Assembly (NCBI GenBank): GCA_019633425.1 | Contig: WSUB01000003.1 | Span: 313,480 to 377,479, forward strand | DNA: 64,000 bases | Direction: 5' to 3' | DNA from: Tulasnella sp. 424 | Taxonomy: Eukaryota > Basidiomycota > Agaricomycetes > Cantharellales > Tulasnellaceae | Shown: one piece after another, positions 12,035 through 23,524 of the stretch | How the letters are laid out: every line of letters begins with the position of its first letter | How positions within the stretch are numbered: position 1 is the stretch's first letter | Program-made: the position numbers and the translations under genes | Notes under the pieces: generated by a model | Told to the model about the DNA's origin: nothing | Seen by the model: only the letters and a program-made list of their open reading frames with translations | Databases searched by the model: none

Positions 12035-13494
12035 TCAGAGGGACAGCTGGGAGGGCTGCGCCTTCAAGCTTGAGCTGGTACCGACTCCTTCATCTACACC
12101 AAACTTCGACACGACCACCGCCAAACCCAAGTCCCGCAGGATGTCCTTCCGTTGAGCAAGAACCGACATATCCAGCTGATGAGGATTGCAATAAGCCGCG
12201 CAACGTCCAGCAGTTGGCTTGACCCCTCCGTTGAAGAGCCCTCTCGGAACAAACATCCATGCCGGGCATGCGTTCGGCAGTTCCTCTGCGCCACTCTCGT
12301 CCGACTTCGGGTTTCCAGTGGTCGGAGTGCATTCTTCGTCTGAAGCTCCTCGTTCTTCAACGTCACTCCCACACGATTTTTCGGGACTCGGTACAGCCAG
12401 CGTACGCGCACCCTCGTGTTCATCGCCTGGCTCAGCACGACCCACCCTCCTGCCAGGTTCTGCCTCTTCAGCAGTCCCGCTGCTCAAGCTCTCCACCTCC
12501 TCCCTCCATGGATGACTGACGTCCGAATACACCGTCAACACCTCAAAGGCACCGCCGTCTGATAGAGCGGAAGAGCTCGAGGACTCTGCGGCTTGTGTGC
12601 TTCGGCTGTCATCGTCGCTTCCGAACCCACCACTGGAGTCACCGTCGGTCTCTTGAAGAGGCTGGGACGCTCGAAGTTCCCTCGTCCACCAACGCGTCGT
12701 CGGCGGCGAGACGTCCGCGTCTTCCAACGACGACCTATCATCATCATCTATGCCGTCATCCTCCCCCTCATTATTCCCGTCCTCCGACTCTCCTTCATAA
12801 TCGAGCCGAAGCTCCCTTCCAAGAAACTTGACCGGCGTTTCATGCGGAGGCTCGAGCTTCAGCAATGTCGGGTCGACCGTAAGCTCGACTTGTTGTTGAG
12901 TGTCCTCGACATCATTGTACTCCACCGGGTGGTCAGGACAATCGATACTAAGGGCCTACAGCTGTCTAAGTAGACACTGTTCCAGACCGAGTGTGCATGG
13001 AACTGCTGTCGCTTCCAGGGTCGGCAAGGTCGTCGTACCCAAGCTCTCGAGCCAATTCTCGATGAGCTGGCGAAGGGGTTCGTCAGAAATGGGAGCGCGT
13101 TTCTACCAAAAGCGAAACGTCGGCCAGTGAATTCCTTGTCGAGAAGGGATATAATCTATGGGATTGTGTTACTTACTTCGTGGTGTATGTGTTCTGGATG
13201 TCTCATGATAGAATCAGAGGAAGCGGGTGGTTGCAGTGATTTGAAGGGTGTCACGTCGAGGACAGGGAGAAGGATCTGTTCTCTCTCTTTTCCGAGCCAT
13301 TTGTACGCTCGCAAAGATGAGAACAAAGTTCTTAGTCGTGAAAGCGACGTGAGGGCTGATCGAGGATACGACGAGAGTCTGTCGGTTGAGTGGACAAAGT
13401 CGAGTCCCTTTGACCTTATTCGCAGCCCGCTCGCGTCCAACGGTACACGACAGCGACGCATCCAGACCCAATACACGACCAATAGCACTTTCAT
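12035..13494 (-). CDS. Acidic, partly disordered protein of unknown function
   Basis: The C-terminal exon (about 12035-12925) encodes a Glu/Asp/Ser-rich, low-complexity protein with a more ordered start (DPTLLKLEPPHETPVKFLGR). An upstream exon encodes a folded-looking stretch (REQILLPVLDVTPFKSLQPP, then RHPEHIHHE) and joins through a 74-nt intron 13103-13176 (GTAAGT...TAG) to KRAPISDEPLRQLIENWLES. The join around 12926-12990 is not resolved: an in-frame TAG follows CLLRQL, so an intron with a non-obvious donor is needed. The start is tentative (ATG 13492-13494; another ATG lies at 13459-13461). I do not recognise the family. Confidence 0.5.
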
Positions 13495-13545
13495 CGCAAT
13501 CGATATGAATGCACCTGCTGTCGACCATCTACCATCGTAGCACAA

Positions 13546-15382
13546 AGCTGGTGACGACGTCGACGCTGCTGTGGTTGGGTCTTTACCGTCGAGCTCGCCG
13601 CGAGGCCTTCAGCACGGACTAATAATGAAAGGAATCGAGAGAAGAGACGAAAGACGAAGGGAGGGCCAAACGCGGGCTCTGTTTATGTACATCCGATACA
13701 CGATATTTAAGGATGAAACAGTCCAAAGAGGCCTAAATGAGGATCTTAGAAAGGGGATGGTGGCGCATGAGGGAAGGCGCGGAGCGGAGGGCCATTCTGC
13801 ACACATGCGAGCGGCCCTCGTTGAGACCTTAAAATAAGACGTTATTAACACTTCAGAGATGCGAGTGTAATGCAATGTTCGAAGGGTTGACGCCAGCGAT
13901 AATGGAAAATGTGGTTGCTGGGGCACGGTGCGCGTACCACCGGCTACTCCTCATCCTGCAGTAGAAAGAAACGACATACAATTCCAAGCGACGACTTCAA
14001 TTAATGCTACTCCAAATGATGGTTTAACACAACCGAGAAGGCTCCTCAAAGTATCGTCTGGATCCGTAGGAAACACGCTCGTCTGCGGGGTCCCACCAAA
14101 AACCAAACTTTGAAGGTCCCATCAATCAATCTTTTCGGGTTTATATATAGAAGATCCAAAAGCTACAGAATCAGTGTGGATACTCTCATAGGTGGAGAGT
14201 TGAGAGCCGTCGGTGGGCCACTGCGGTCCTTCTCAAGGATCCGAGACGGCTTGCTTACGTAATGCAGCCTCCTATTCACTAAGCCCAACCCAGCTCTCTC
14301 GTTCCCTCCCAAACACGCTAATTTTGACATGCAATATGTACTCTGTGATACAAACTCGTTTACTACAATATTCTTGCACTAGGGAGAGCGGCCTCGAGAT
14401 ATTCCTCCTAGAAGAAATCCCCCTGGATCCCCCTGACATCGCGAAGTGGCAGAGATGCATCTGTCAAGGTCCACGGTCCCACCTCTCTGGTCTAGAGGAG
14501 GAAGCTAGAATCGCGATACATCATATAGCTTCTATCGACACTGGTCGATCTTTCTTCAAAAGCGACTCCTACCCATATTTTCGGTCATGACTATGCAACT
14601 TGCACCCCCGCTGAGGCGTCATCGGCAAGCTCCGAACCGGACGTGATGAAAACTCAGTCGCACTCCGGTTACTCGGGTTCTGGTTCAGAAAATAAGCATT
14701 TACAGTACTAGTACTTCAACTGTGCCAGAGCAATGGTTAATCTCAGGAGGCTTCGATCTGAACAAAAATCCGCCTCTTCCCGGCACGATCTACGCTGCCC
14801 CTTCTAACTCCTTTGTTTGGCACTGGAGAAATATTCTATACCTATAAAAGGATACGTACAGATAGTATATACCGGAGAATAATAAGAGAACGAATGGCCG
14901 CTCGGGGCTTGTATAGAAACAAGACTCGGGGAAAGAGTTAAAAAGACGCGGTCCGGAAAAGGAATGACGACTAGAGCAAGGACCAACCAGGGCGATTACT
15001 CGAGAAGCAATAATCCAAGAAACGGATGGAGAGTACATTCTATGGAGTCCGTGAAAGGGGTTAAGGAGAGTGGAATAGTGGAACGAATAGTGTTGGGTTA
15101 CAAGAACGGGGGAGGTGGTAGACGAGTAGGGAGCATGCGAAAGTCCATCTGGATGGTACAACATCAAGGAACAACTAAGGAGGGGATAAAACGTCCGTGG
15201 GCGATTGACGCAGTTTGGTTGACATGCCGTTGAGGATGACAGGAAGAATGAACGATGAGGGCGCCGCAGAAATCTCACGCTGCGTCGAATGGAGCAGAGC
15301 ACTGTTCCAAGGAGGACCATGCAAATTTTGACGGCAGTTCAACGGGCCTCGATATCGATTCAGACCTGCGACGTCCCCCGTT
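13546..15382. other. Long intergenic stretch, nothing supported
   Basis: Several short open frames occur on both strands, but none shows a domain, signal peptide or splice pattern I would defend. The segment about 14800-15382 is purine-rich on the plus strand and lies downstream of the minus-strand gene ending at 15383, so it is probably its 3' UTR and flank. Confidence 0.4.
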
Positions 15383-16354
15383 TCACATCGCCTTCCCCAT
15401 CTCCCCGCTCCAAATCGAGTTCGGACTCGCGTTCCCGCTGACGTTCTCAAGCCCAGGTGGAGCATGCAGTGCTTCATGGTGAGAAGGAGGTATGGTTATA
15501 ATCAAGTTCATGTTTGCGGATGATTTCCTCCTTGCGGGCGGTTGGAACGAAGGTTGACGGCGAGGGGTTGGCGTGGTTGGGGCTTCTGGCGCGTGTCGAG
15601 TGGGAGGTTCGAATGAAGGTGGGGATTGAGAGAGGGGAGGAGCAGGTTCTGAGGGAGGTAGTGTCACCGAGCTAGAGAGTGGGGAAGGTCTCGAGGGCTG
15701 TTGTGCGTAGAATGAAGCACGGGTGACCGTGACTTCAGGCGATGGAGGTGGGAACGAGCGTGCATCTGGGCGATCATTGGATGGAGGAGGAGGGTACTCG
15801 GAGTGCTGATGTAGGATCGAGCTTTGAACGAGTGCGCTGGGTGTACGAGGTGAGGGTTGGTGAAGGACAGGCGGCCGCCTCTGCTCATGTTGAGGCGTCG
15901 CGTGCGCAGGGATCCCGGATGACGCAAATGACGAAGTCGTGCTTGGTGTGAGGGATAAGGCGCTCGACTTTCGGTGCATCTTTGCGCTTGAACTGATGCT
16001 TGACGTTGGCGTCATCTGAACGCTTCCTGGTCCCCGGCCGCCCATCGTCAAACGATGCTGATTCTTGGCTTCCTGTTGAGCCTCTCGCCACTCCACGTTC
16101 TTCTTTCTCCTCCAAGATCCAATCCAGATTCCAACGAGGATTAGGGCAACGAATCCGACGATGATTGCCGCGGTGGCGCCAATGGTAACAGCCTTGCTGG
16201 ACCCGCTGTTTTGCTGGACGGTTGTGGTGACCCCATCTGCGTTTGTGACCACCTCTTGACGGGCGCTCAGTACAGGACTTGGTTCATGTTGAGTCTGCGG
16301 TAGAGCGCTGGTCGTTGAGAGCAAGAAAGAGGCGAAAATCAGCGTTTTTCTCAT
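15383..16354 (-). CDS. Single-pass membrane protein with Pro/Ser-rich cytoplasmic tail
   Basis: Uninterrupted 323-codon frame from ATG 16352-16354. Residues 1-18 (MRKTLIFASFLLSTTSALP) form a signal peptide. A short extracellular part (about 19-52) precedes one transmembrane helix (about 55-80, VTIGATAAIIVGFVALILVG then IWIGSW). A stop-transfer RRKK follows, then a tail of more than 200 residues very rich in Pro, Ser, Thr and Arg. The type I layout, with a short ectodomain, one helix and a long disordered tail, is common in basidiomycete surface proteins. Nothing in the ectodomain identifies a ligand or enzyme, so no function is assigned. A second gene of similar layout is at 22277-22874. Confidence 0.75.
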   Translation of the reverse strand: MRKTLIFASFLLSTTSALPQTQHEPSPVLSARQEVVTNADGVTTTVQQNSGSSKAVTIGATAAIIVGFVALILVGIWIGSWRRKKNVEWREAQQEAKNQHRLTMGGRGPGSVQMTPTSSISSSAKMHRKSSALSLTPSTTSSFASSGIPAHATPQHEQRRPPVLHQPSPRTPSALVQSSILHQHSEYPPPPSNDRPDARSFPPPSPEVTVTRASFYAQQPSRPSPLSSSVTLPPSEPAPPLSQSPPSFEPPTRHAPEAPTTPTPRRQPSFQPPARRKSSANMNLIITIPPSHHEALHAPPGLENVSGNASPNSIWSGEMGKAM

Positions 16355-18079
16355 GGGCGGCAGCCGCGATAGACGCCCCGGCGCATCGGCACGGAGCTAG
16401 AAAAAAAGGTACAAATGACATCACACGTACCAGACGACATTAGAAGCGGCAGCAGCTGCGGCGAGTACTGCGACTAACATGAGAGAATGAGTAAAAGAAT
16501 GACCAGTTTGAAGTGAGTGGAAGGTGGTGGTAGTGGTGAAGAGAGAGGTGGTGATGAGGTGGCAGACTGATGATGATGATGAGGGGGAGCAACGGGAGGT
16601 GCGAGAAAAGGATCGTCCAGTCGTAAATAAAAAAACCTGAGAGCGGCGCAGCACCAATAAGCAATGTCTCTCTCAGACTTCCCCGCGCTCACGTCACGCC
16701 GAGGGATATCTCCGTTGGCATCTAAACATAACACCCCTGAAAGCGTTTCACCCCCTCCCTCCCTCCTTCGTCAGAGCCAACTCAGCCTGCCGCCGCAGTG
16801 CTCCCCCAGAGCCCAAATCCATCCTGCCACTCTATCAGAAAAAAGTTGTTGAGCTCCTCTGGCTTGAAGTTTGGAAGAGCTCCGATAGACAGTCGGGCAG
16901 GGGTGGAGACTATTCGGCAGCCACTGTTGACGCATGGAGGTTGGGTGGAAACGGCACAGCCTTAAGCGGATTTGGATTATTGCCAAAACCAATCTCGGAA
17001 GCCCTTAGGGGCTTGCCGAGCCATTACCACATTATATGACTAAATTGGATGACAGGCACGCGCCGCTATCCGAGTCGGCTGGTGTACAGGCTTGAGCGGC
17101 ACTCGATCACCATGAATAGCATGTGAGTATGGATTCTCAACGGCACACTTTGCTAACTGTTGAATCACAGGTCATGGCAAATCCGAACCACAATTGGCCA
17201 TTTCCTTAAACTCTCGGCAGCTTCCCAAGCCGAGAACTTCCGATACTTCCGTCTCCATAGTCAAGGCGGGCCAAGCGGAGCTTGGAGGAAATCCCCTGAG
17301 AATATCGCCTTATCTATAGACGTAAATAAGCACAAATGAGGTCTCAGGGCAGAAATCCCTTCCATTATTCATCACCAAAGCGACTAGGATTGCAACCCAA
17401 CCCGGAGAAGAAGCAACATCGTCGGCCCCGAACGGGCGCTCTGAGCTTGATTGCAATTGGCCAGGTCCAAGTATAGATGAAAACTAAAATAGCATTTTTG
17501 CATACTAGTACTTATCCGTTTAGGATAACAGGGGAGTCGGAACTTGGCAAGTCGCTCACGGGTGCCTGGGTGCGATGAAGCTCTTCACAGGCACAGCGCC
17601 ACAGTGCCCAGAATACTTTTTATATTAAAGACCATCCATACCAAGGGGTATTTTCGAAGGTGGTCACTATAAGTAGGAACAGCCATATTTACACCTCCCG
17701 CATGGCCCATCTGTTGCCACGTCACATCAGGTTTTGCGGGTTGGCACAAAAATGGGACCTTGGAGAGTCCTAAGGACAATGCATATAGCTCTCATCCCTC
17801 ATGGAAGACCTATCCACATCGAGACGTCAATAAAAATATCTGTTCTAGCCTGGATGGGCTAAGCTAGAAGCGCTACGGATAAGCGCCTCCATAGTTGGGA
17901 GGTCTGAGAATCCACAAATCGGAACGCCGGTCCGATTTGTACACATTCTGTTCGATGCACCGCTTCGCCAAGGCCGGCGGCGTACTCAAAAAGCATAATC
18001 CAGGGACCTCGTTTGACATCTATTCGTGGACTCGCCACTTTGTAAACGGCACACAAGGGTGACTAAAGTTCAGCAAATC

Positions 18080-18480
18080 CATCTCCAAAGGAAGGGGAAG
18101 AAGACGACCTCTTCAACTCTACAGTACACACAGGAAAGGGAGAGACAACCGCGATAATGAGCGAGAGGAGCAAAAGAGAGAGAAAGAGGGAGAGAGCGAT
18201 AGATAGAGATGAGATGAGGCAATACGAGAGACTTGCGAGGGAGGAAAATAAATAGCGAGAAAAGAGAGAGAGAGCAGTACGGAGATAGGGTAGACAGTCT
18301 ATGTCACAGAACGAAAAACCAGGTCGAGAGGAAATCCAAGAAGATCCAAATGAGCGGGGATGAGGTAGTGTGAGGAGGAAACGCAGCCAAAAAACGAGCG
18401 AGGTTCCGGGTAAAAGAGGAGGAAAAAGAAAAACGAAGTGGGAACTACTACACACAGGGGAAAAAAAAAAACGAAGGATT
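18080..18480. repeat. Low-complexity GA-rich tract
   Basis: The plus strand is dominated by G and A with runs such as AGAGAGAGAGAG and GAGAGAGCGATAGATAGAGA. It is simple-sequence in character, with no clear unit length. Confidence 0.6.
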
Positions 18481-18502
18481 GCAAAAGAGAGGTAAATGAA
18501 CA

Positions 18503-18709
18503 TCACGAGGGAAAAAAATGTGTGGCGTAATACAGCCGCACCAAAAGAAAGGAAAAAGGAAAAGAAGAAAATGGGGAAGCACGGACAGAAGAACCCCGAA
18601 GGTCAAGGCCGGCGGCGATGATATTGCCGGAATGCGGGACGCCTGATAAACCGTAGACCCAAGCGACGTTGGGCGGGAAAAGAGTGGCGACGCGCATTAG
18701 ATCTCCCAA
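18503..18709 (-). CDS. Possible small coding remnant or exon, unknown
   Basis: A short minus-strand frame contains a protein-like stretch (MRVATLFPPNVAWVYGLSGV then PHSGNIIAAGLDLRG) followed by low-complexity sequence. A stop codon lies about 15 codons before the first Met, with no splice acceptor between, so it cannot be joined to anything upstream. It may be a relic or chance. No family recognised. Confidence 0.15.
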   Translation of the reverse strand: MGDLMRVATLFPPNVAWVYGLSGVPHSGNIIAAGLDLRGSSVRASPFSSFPFSFLLVRLYYATHFFPS

Positions 18710-19233
18710 GTATTGGCGGTTGCAGATCGCATATAATGAAATGTGCGATCACAGCAAAATGGAAGAGATGGGCTACTCACAGATCACCCTAGAAATTCGA
18801 AGCAAGCTCCCCCTCCATGCGACGACAAGAACGAGGCCGTTCGATCAAGCTTCTGCGTGGCCGTTTTCACCTGCGATTACTATTGGTGCCGGGACCCACG
18901 GGGTTTGAATTTTTGCGTAGGGTCGTTGAAAAGAAGGCCGAATTTGGATCCACATTCGAGTGGCGAAGTCGGCGAGGCGAATCGAAGGAACCGGGTTGAA
19001 TTTTGAACCGGTATTTTGATGATATGCAGGGAAAAGAGAGAAAGAAGATTCGTTATGAGAAAAGTTGCACGTTTTTTCCAACCAAAAAAGAGGCATGTGA
19101 AGACAAAGAAAAAAAAAGAGCATAATAAGGAGATAACGACGCCCACACGTGGGCATCAAAAAGGCATATACCAGGGTCGAGAAGAATAGAGGAGATCGAG
19201 AGGGGGTGAAAGAAAAAAGAGAGAACCAAAGAA

Positions 19234-20863
19234 TCATTCGACTAACGGGACGTCAATCATGGTGCCTACCGCTGTAGAGTGATCTCGTAAGTTACCGTGT
19301 TGCGGAGAGAGGAAAAGCTGGTTATCATGTCGTTCCGAGAATCTAAGACAGGCAGGTTAGCGCTGTGGATTTCTGACCGACGAAACGAATATGTGAACTC
19401 ACTTGCGGAGCGGCTGCCCGTCTTTACCGAGCGGGCTGTAAGCTTGCTTCTCTCCGTTCTTGAATTGACCAATGCTAGAAAACGAGAGTAGATACACTCC
19501 TGTAAGCACCGCTGGAGATCCAGAAGGCTTGGGATATTTCCACTCACAAAGCTTCCATTCCTTTAGCGCCCTCCGGTGGTGTTCGGGAGAACGAGAAAAT
19601 GCTCTTGGCCTCTCTCTTCTTCACTTTCTGATCGTCCATCAACTCGGCCAAAATGTCTAGCCCGCCCTTCATATAGTCGCTCAGCTTCTTCGGAAGCGGT
19701 GATGGAACGTTGTTATTCGGATTCTCTTGCATCTCCCTTTCGATGGTCGTGACGAATTGGCATAAAAATCGGTTGACGAATCCAGCTGAGGATTGTGGGA
19801 GGTGGAGGCACTCTTGTCCTCCTCGGATGACTTGCAGCTTGCAGCCGCCTCGCGCGTTGCGTAGGGATTCTTGGAGTTCTTCGGCCATTTGGACGGTGTG
19901 GACGACGGAGCTGTCGCCCGTCACGAGGAAAGTTGGGACGGTGATCCGGTCGTATTCTGCTTGTGTCAGAGGGACTCGCTGGGTGGAATAAGTCGTCCCG
20001 GTTAGCCATCAAAGCTTCTGGGCACCAGCAGAGACTTACCCCGCTAATCAAAGCTGCGATGTCCAAGAGGTGCGATCGTCGACCTGGTGGCCAAGCCTGC
20101 ATCCACATGCCGATCACCTCATCCGTCTGCTCTTTTGTTAAAACGTTCTGGGGGGCGGAGACGAACAGAGGCGTTAGCGCGCTGCCATCCCGATTTGGGC
20201 GACCCGAATTCACATACCTCGCCGAAAAGGAAAAACGCAACCTCCATACAGGCTTCCTCGATCTGCTCCAAGTTCGGTGCGAACGACCATAGTTGCAGGA
20301 GATCCGTATATGCTTTTGCGCACCAATCGATGCTAAAAAACCAACCGAAGGGGTGTGTGTGTCAGGGCAAGGTAAATTCTAATCCGGGCTAACGACGCGC
20401 TGCTGTGGCGTTTTTTTCCTCATCAACGTAAAAAACACGGGACTTACTCTAATGGGCCAGGAATGCTGTTCAAGCTCATGCTGAGACAACGACCGGGGAA
20501 GAGGATGTTGAACCTCAGAGCGGCTGCTACTGGGTTCATACCGTTTGCCATGAGATGGAATGGGGGCAGCTTCAGCTCGAAGGAGACCTGGGCGATGAGA
20601 GCCGCTTGACACCAGAGATCGTTGTGCGGGGATACTGGGTTTTTGGTCTTTCCGCATGACATGGCATCGTACGCGATGAGGTTGAAGTTGTCGTTTAGGC
20701 GAGGGTCGTTGAATTGAGGGGCGAGGAAACGGGTATTGAGGAACATGCCATGGAGGATGAGGATTGTCGGCTTAGTACGATCCAAGTTGGCGATGTTGTC
20801 GTTTTTGAGGTTGGTAGTGTACCAGATGGAGATTTTGTCCTTTGAGAGGTCGAGGTAAGGCAT
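19234..20863 (-). CDS. Alpha/beta-hydrolase-fold protein, probable pseudo-enzyme
   Basis: The start MPYLDLSKDKISIWYTT is followed by the fold's early strand and oxyanion-loop region (PTILILHGMF, FNLIAYDAMSCGKT). The nucleophile elbow reads HLMANGMNPVAAAL where active members have G-x-S-x-G, so the serine is replaced by glycine. The acid region is VPTFLVTGDSSVV; the late His is present (ECLHLPQSS). Exons: about 20448-20863; one starting DIDWCAKAY and ending FFLFGE; one starting NVLTKEQTDEV; one starting RVPLTQAEYD. The last joins run EAF-IGQFKNGEKQ and LRK-FSERHDNQ to TGA 19234-19236. They keep one frame across GTGAGTGG..CTAG and GTGAGTTC..TTAG introns, so the protein extends past a first apparent stop at 19544. 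Substrate unknown. Confidence 0.75.
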
Positions 20864-22276
20864 ATTTCGTTGGCAGGTCTAGTTGATCAAGGGAAAGGAA
20901 GGGGAGGAGTAGCGAGGAGGAGGAAGAAGAGGGCGGGAGGGGAGATGAGGGAGAGAGAGAAAAGTGATTTTGATGGCAGCAAAAACCACAACTAGTGCAG
21001 AGGGCGGGGAGAAGAAGAAATGAATTGAATTGGGAAGAGGAGACTCGTGGTGGTGATCCTGAGCAAGAGGGTCCCATAATTCGCATTCTGACCAGCCTTC
21101 ATCAAGATTCTCGCTCTACTCTTTTCCCTCTCCCAAGCCCTCAAAATTAAATGATCGTCCATGGAGACCATCGCCCTCTCTCACACCTTGCACTCCCATC
21201 GCTGTCCAACAGGTTTTACCGGCGTTACTGGACGCGTTGACGACGGAAGAGCGAGCGAAGGAGGACCCGACTAGCGCGGGGAGATTTTGTTTGGCTTCTG
21301 ATCGAAATTACGACCCTGTTGTATGTTCGACCTGCTTCTCCCCGTCTCCCTTCCAATCGCAATCTGGACACCTCCCGCGCTCTTCCCGCGCCTCCCCGTG
21401 CGCGCTGCGCTAGACACCCTGCACGGGGGTTTCCTGGACCTCGTTTTGCTTCTGGACAACGCACTTCGTCGGGGAGACCGGTGTGCAAAAATTTGGTCGC
21501 TGAGAAGTACACGTCGTTTTTTTTTTTTTTTTTTTCTTGCTGGTGCTCGTCATGGGAAAGTCACTTCGCCGCTTGCCCATGGAAAACACGATGAGCTTAT
21601 TTTTTTCATCTTTTGCGTTTTCCGTCCCGTTCATCCGAGTTTTTACATAAAATAGTACCTGCAGCCTCACTATCGCCATGCGGGAATGTACAATAACAGT
21701 AAGGGATCGTGTCTGTTTTTTTCCTTCGATTAGATAAGCGTTTTTGATCAAAGAGGCATGTATTCATCAAATCAAAAAAGCTTTTTCGCCCACGCCTTCC
21801 GCTCTTCTCCAATTTGGGCTCAGAAGAAAAATCTACCATCATCGCCGCTCCGAATATCGCTTCAGAGATAATCATCATCATCATCCAGAGTTGGCAAGAT
21901 GGAAGGGTGTCCGTTTTCCGGGTCGGGGAAATCAACCCGCGTGCCTGGGTCGTTTTCCACTCATCTTTTTATGTTACTCAATTCTTAGATGTATCTAAAA
22001 ACCATACAAGGCACATAAAATGTCATTACGAAGAGCCGTCGGATCATCTGTATAGGGTATCGAATGTCAGGTGAGTGAGGGTACAGTATGTACAATCCCG
22101 CGGCGAGATCTAGCCGGACCTACGCCCGCCTCTAGACGCTCCAGGGTATAAACTAATCGAACATCGTTAGAACATAATACGAAAAAAAAATCATTCTCCG
22201 ATCTCCGAGAACCTCCGAGTAATCGGAGATATCTCTCGACGTCATTCCTAACCGACGGACAGGGCGGACAGGGCAA
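20864..22276. other. Intergenic with T-run and an open but start-less stretch
   Basis: It contains the hydrolase promoter (a CT/GA-rich stretch at about 20880-20960) and the 3' flank of the next minus-strand gene. On the plus strand, about 21215-21325 reads VLPALLDALTTEERAKEDPT in an open frame with no ATG, and about 21370-21470 reads VRAALDTLHGGFLDLVLLLD in another frame. They could be exons of an unrecognised plus-strand gene, but I cannot place a start or a consistent intron. Confidence 0.25.
21517..21535 (+). repeat. Homopolymer run of 19 T
   Basis: Nineteen consecutive T. It could be a short poly(A) tract of a minus-strand retrocopy or a simple slippage tract. No target-site duplication was identified. 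Confidence 0.8.
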
Positions 22277-22874
22277 TTACCTCCATCCAGGTTCTCGCAT
22301 CACTGGCTGGACAGGATACGGAGAAGCCGTGGCTTGTGCACCACGATCTCCCGAGATAATAAAGCCTCCGCCGAAACTCGGCTGTGGCATCTGTGGTGCT
22401 GCCGGGAATCGGATGGGACTTGGTGGGCGCTGTACTTTGCTCGTCTTGGCAGCGGATGGTGCTGGGATCGGTGTCACGGTACCCGACGCAGCCGGCCGTT
22501 GTGGTTGTGGTTGTTGAGTCGGCGCGGATCCTGCTGGGGGACGTTCAAGTTCAGGCATGGGCGGAAGGTAATTAGGTCCCGGGGCGTTTGGGACCGGTGC
22601 ACCCGTGTTTGCGAGGGCTGCTGCTTTGGCCGCAGCAAGTCGACGGCGGCGTCGGCTCAATAGGAGAGCGGCTGCCAGTCCTATGAGGACAACCACGACG
22701 ACTACAACGACGATGGCGATGATTCCACCGGTGGAAAGACCTTTGCGTTGCTCGACGGTGCCGTCCGCTCGCCGCCAGAGGTGTGAGGGTTCTACCGTCC
22801 TGTGAAGAGGGGACATAGCATCAGCCAATTGCGTCATTCATCTCTCTCCAGTTTGTTACCACTTACCCAGACAT
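22277..22874 (-). CDS. Small single-pass membrane protein, Pro-rich tail
   Basis: Two exons: an 8-nt first coding exon (ATG TCT GG, 22867-22874) and 22277-22799, joined over a 67-nt intron 22800-22866 (GTAAGT...CACAG). They give 176 residues beginning MSGTVEPSHLW. One transmembrane helix (about residues 28-52) contains a run of nine or more Val, then RRRRR as the stop-transfer signal. An Ala/Pro-rich tail follows to ...MREPGWR. There is no cleavable signal peptide, so it is probably a signal-anchored type III protein. The spliced start is preferred over an ATG inside the intron because the splice sites are canonical. Function unknown. Confidence 0.6.
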
Positions 22875-23524
22875 GTCTCTGTTTAACGGATTTGCAACCA
22901 CGGTTCCAATTATTATGGCTAGTACGCTTAGCCTGCTTGGGTGTATCATTCTTGGGGGCGAGTGGTGGTGAAAGGTGGTAGAGGGGGATGAGAGTGAGTC
23001 TAATTAGGAGGCTGTAAGGGCCAAGAGCGTTTATGCCTTTAAGGAGCGCGCAGCATCTTGGCCCGAGTATGACTGCGATAAGCGGTGGGGGGGAGTGCTC
23101 CTATGCCTCGTGGCGGTGTCCGAAGGTCAAACAGGTCATTCGGAAGCGCCGGAGTGGCAAGAGTGGATAGGAGGACGTCATAACACGTTTGTCGGAATTT
23201 GAAGAGGAAATGATGATGGTCTTTAAATAGAAATATGGATGATTGGCTCAAATACTAGCGTGAGGATGCAATGTTTTACGAAAGAACCTCTGATCATGGG
23301 ATGACGTCGATCAAGGAAGTCCGCTTTATCTCCGGATCCGTTCCTTGTTTGTTCACTCGGTTCGGTGGTAGCTCGGCCACCACCACCACCACCACCACCA
23401 ACAATTCCTCTCATACACGAATGCCATCTCGCTATTTCATCGTATTGCTACTATAAGCGGGTATTCACAGAGTGTGATATCTCTTGATTCCACCCATAAA
23501 GATTTCCCAACAAAAATCACCTCG
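22875..23524. other. Upstream flank of the array
   Basis: From about 23220 the sequence matches the region before copy 2 (blocks GATTGGCTCAAAT and GTCCGCTTTATCTCCGGATC), so this is where the repeated unit begins on the left. The first 340 bp show no gene. Confidence 0.5.
23451..23456 (+). promoter_or_regulatory. TATA box of copy 1
   Basis: GCTACTATAAGCGGG lies 74 nt before the ATG; this block recurs before copies 2-8. A (CCA)n run lies about 50 nt upstream. Confidence 0.6.

Larger units (their letters stand above)
16355..19233. other. Gene-poor region with purine-rich tracts
   Basis: About 2.9 kb without a gene I can support. It contains a GA-rich tract at about 18080-18480 and an A/G-rich tract at about 19010-19230, the latter just downstream of the minus-strand hydrolase and probably its 3' flank. 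No tRNA- or transposon-like structure is evident. Confidence 0.4.
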
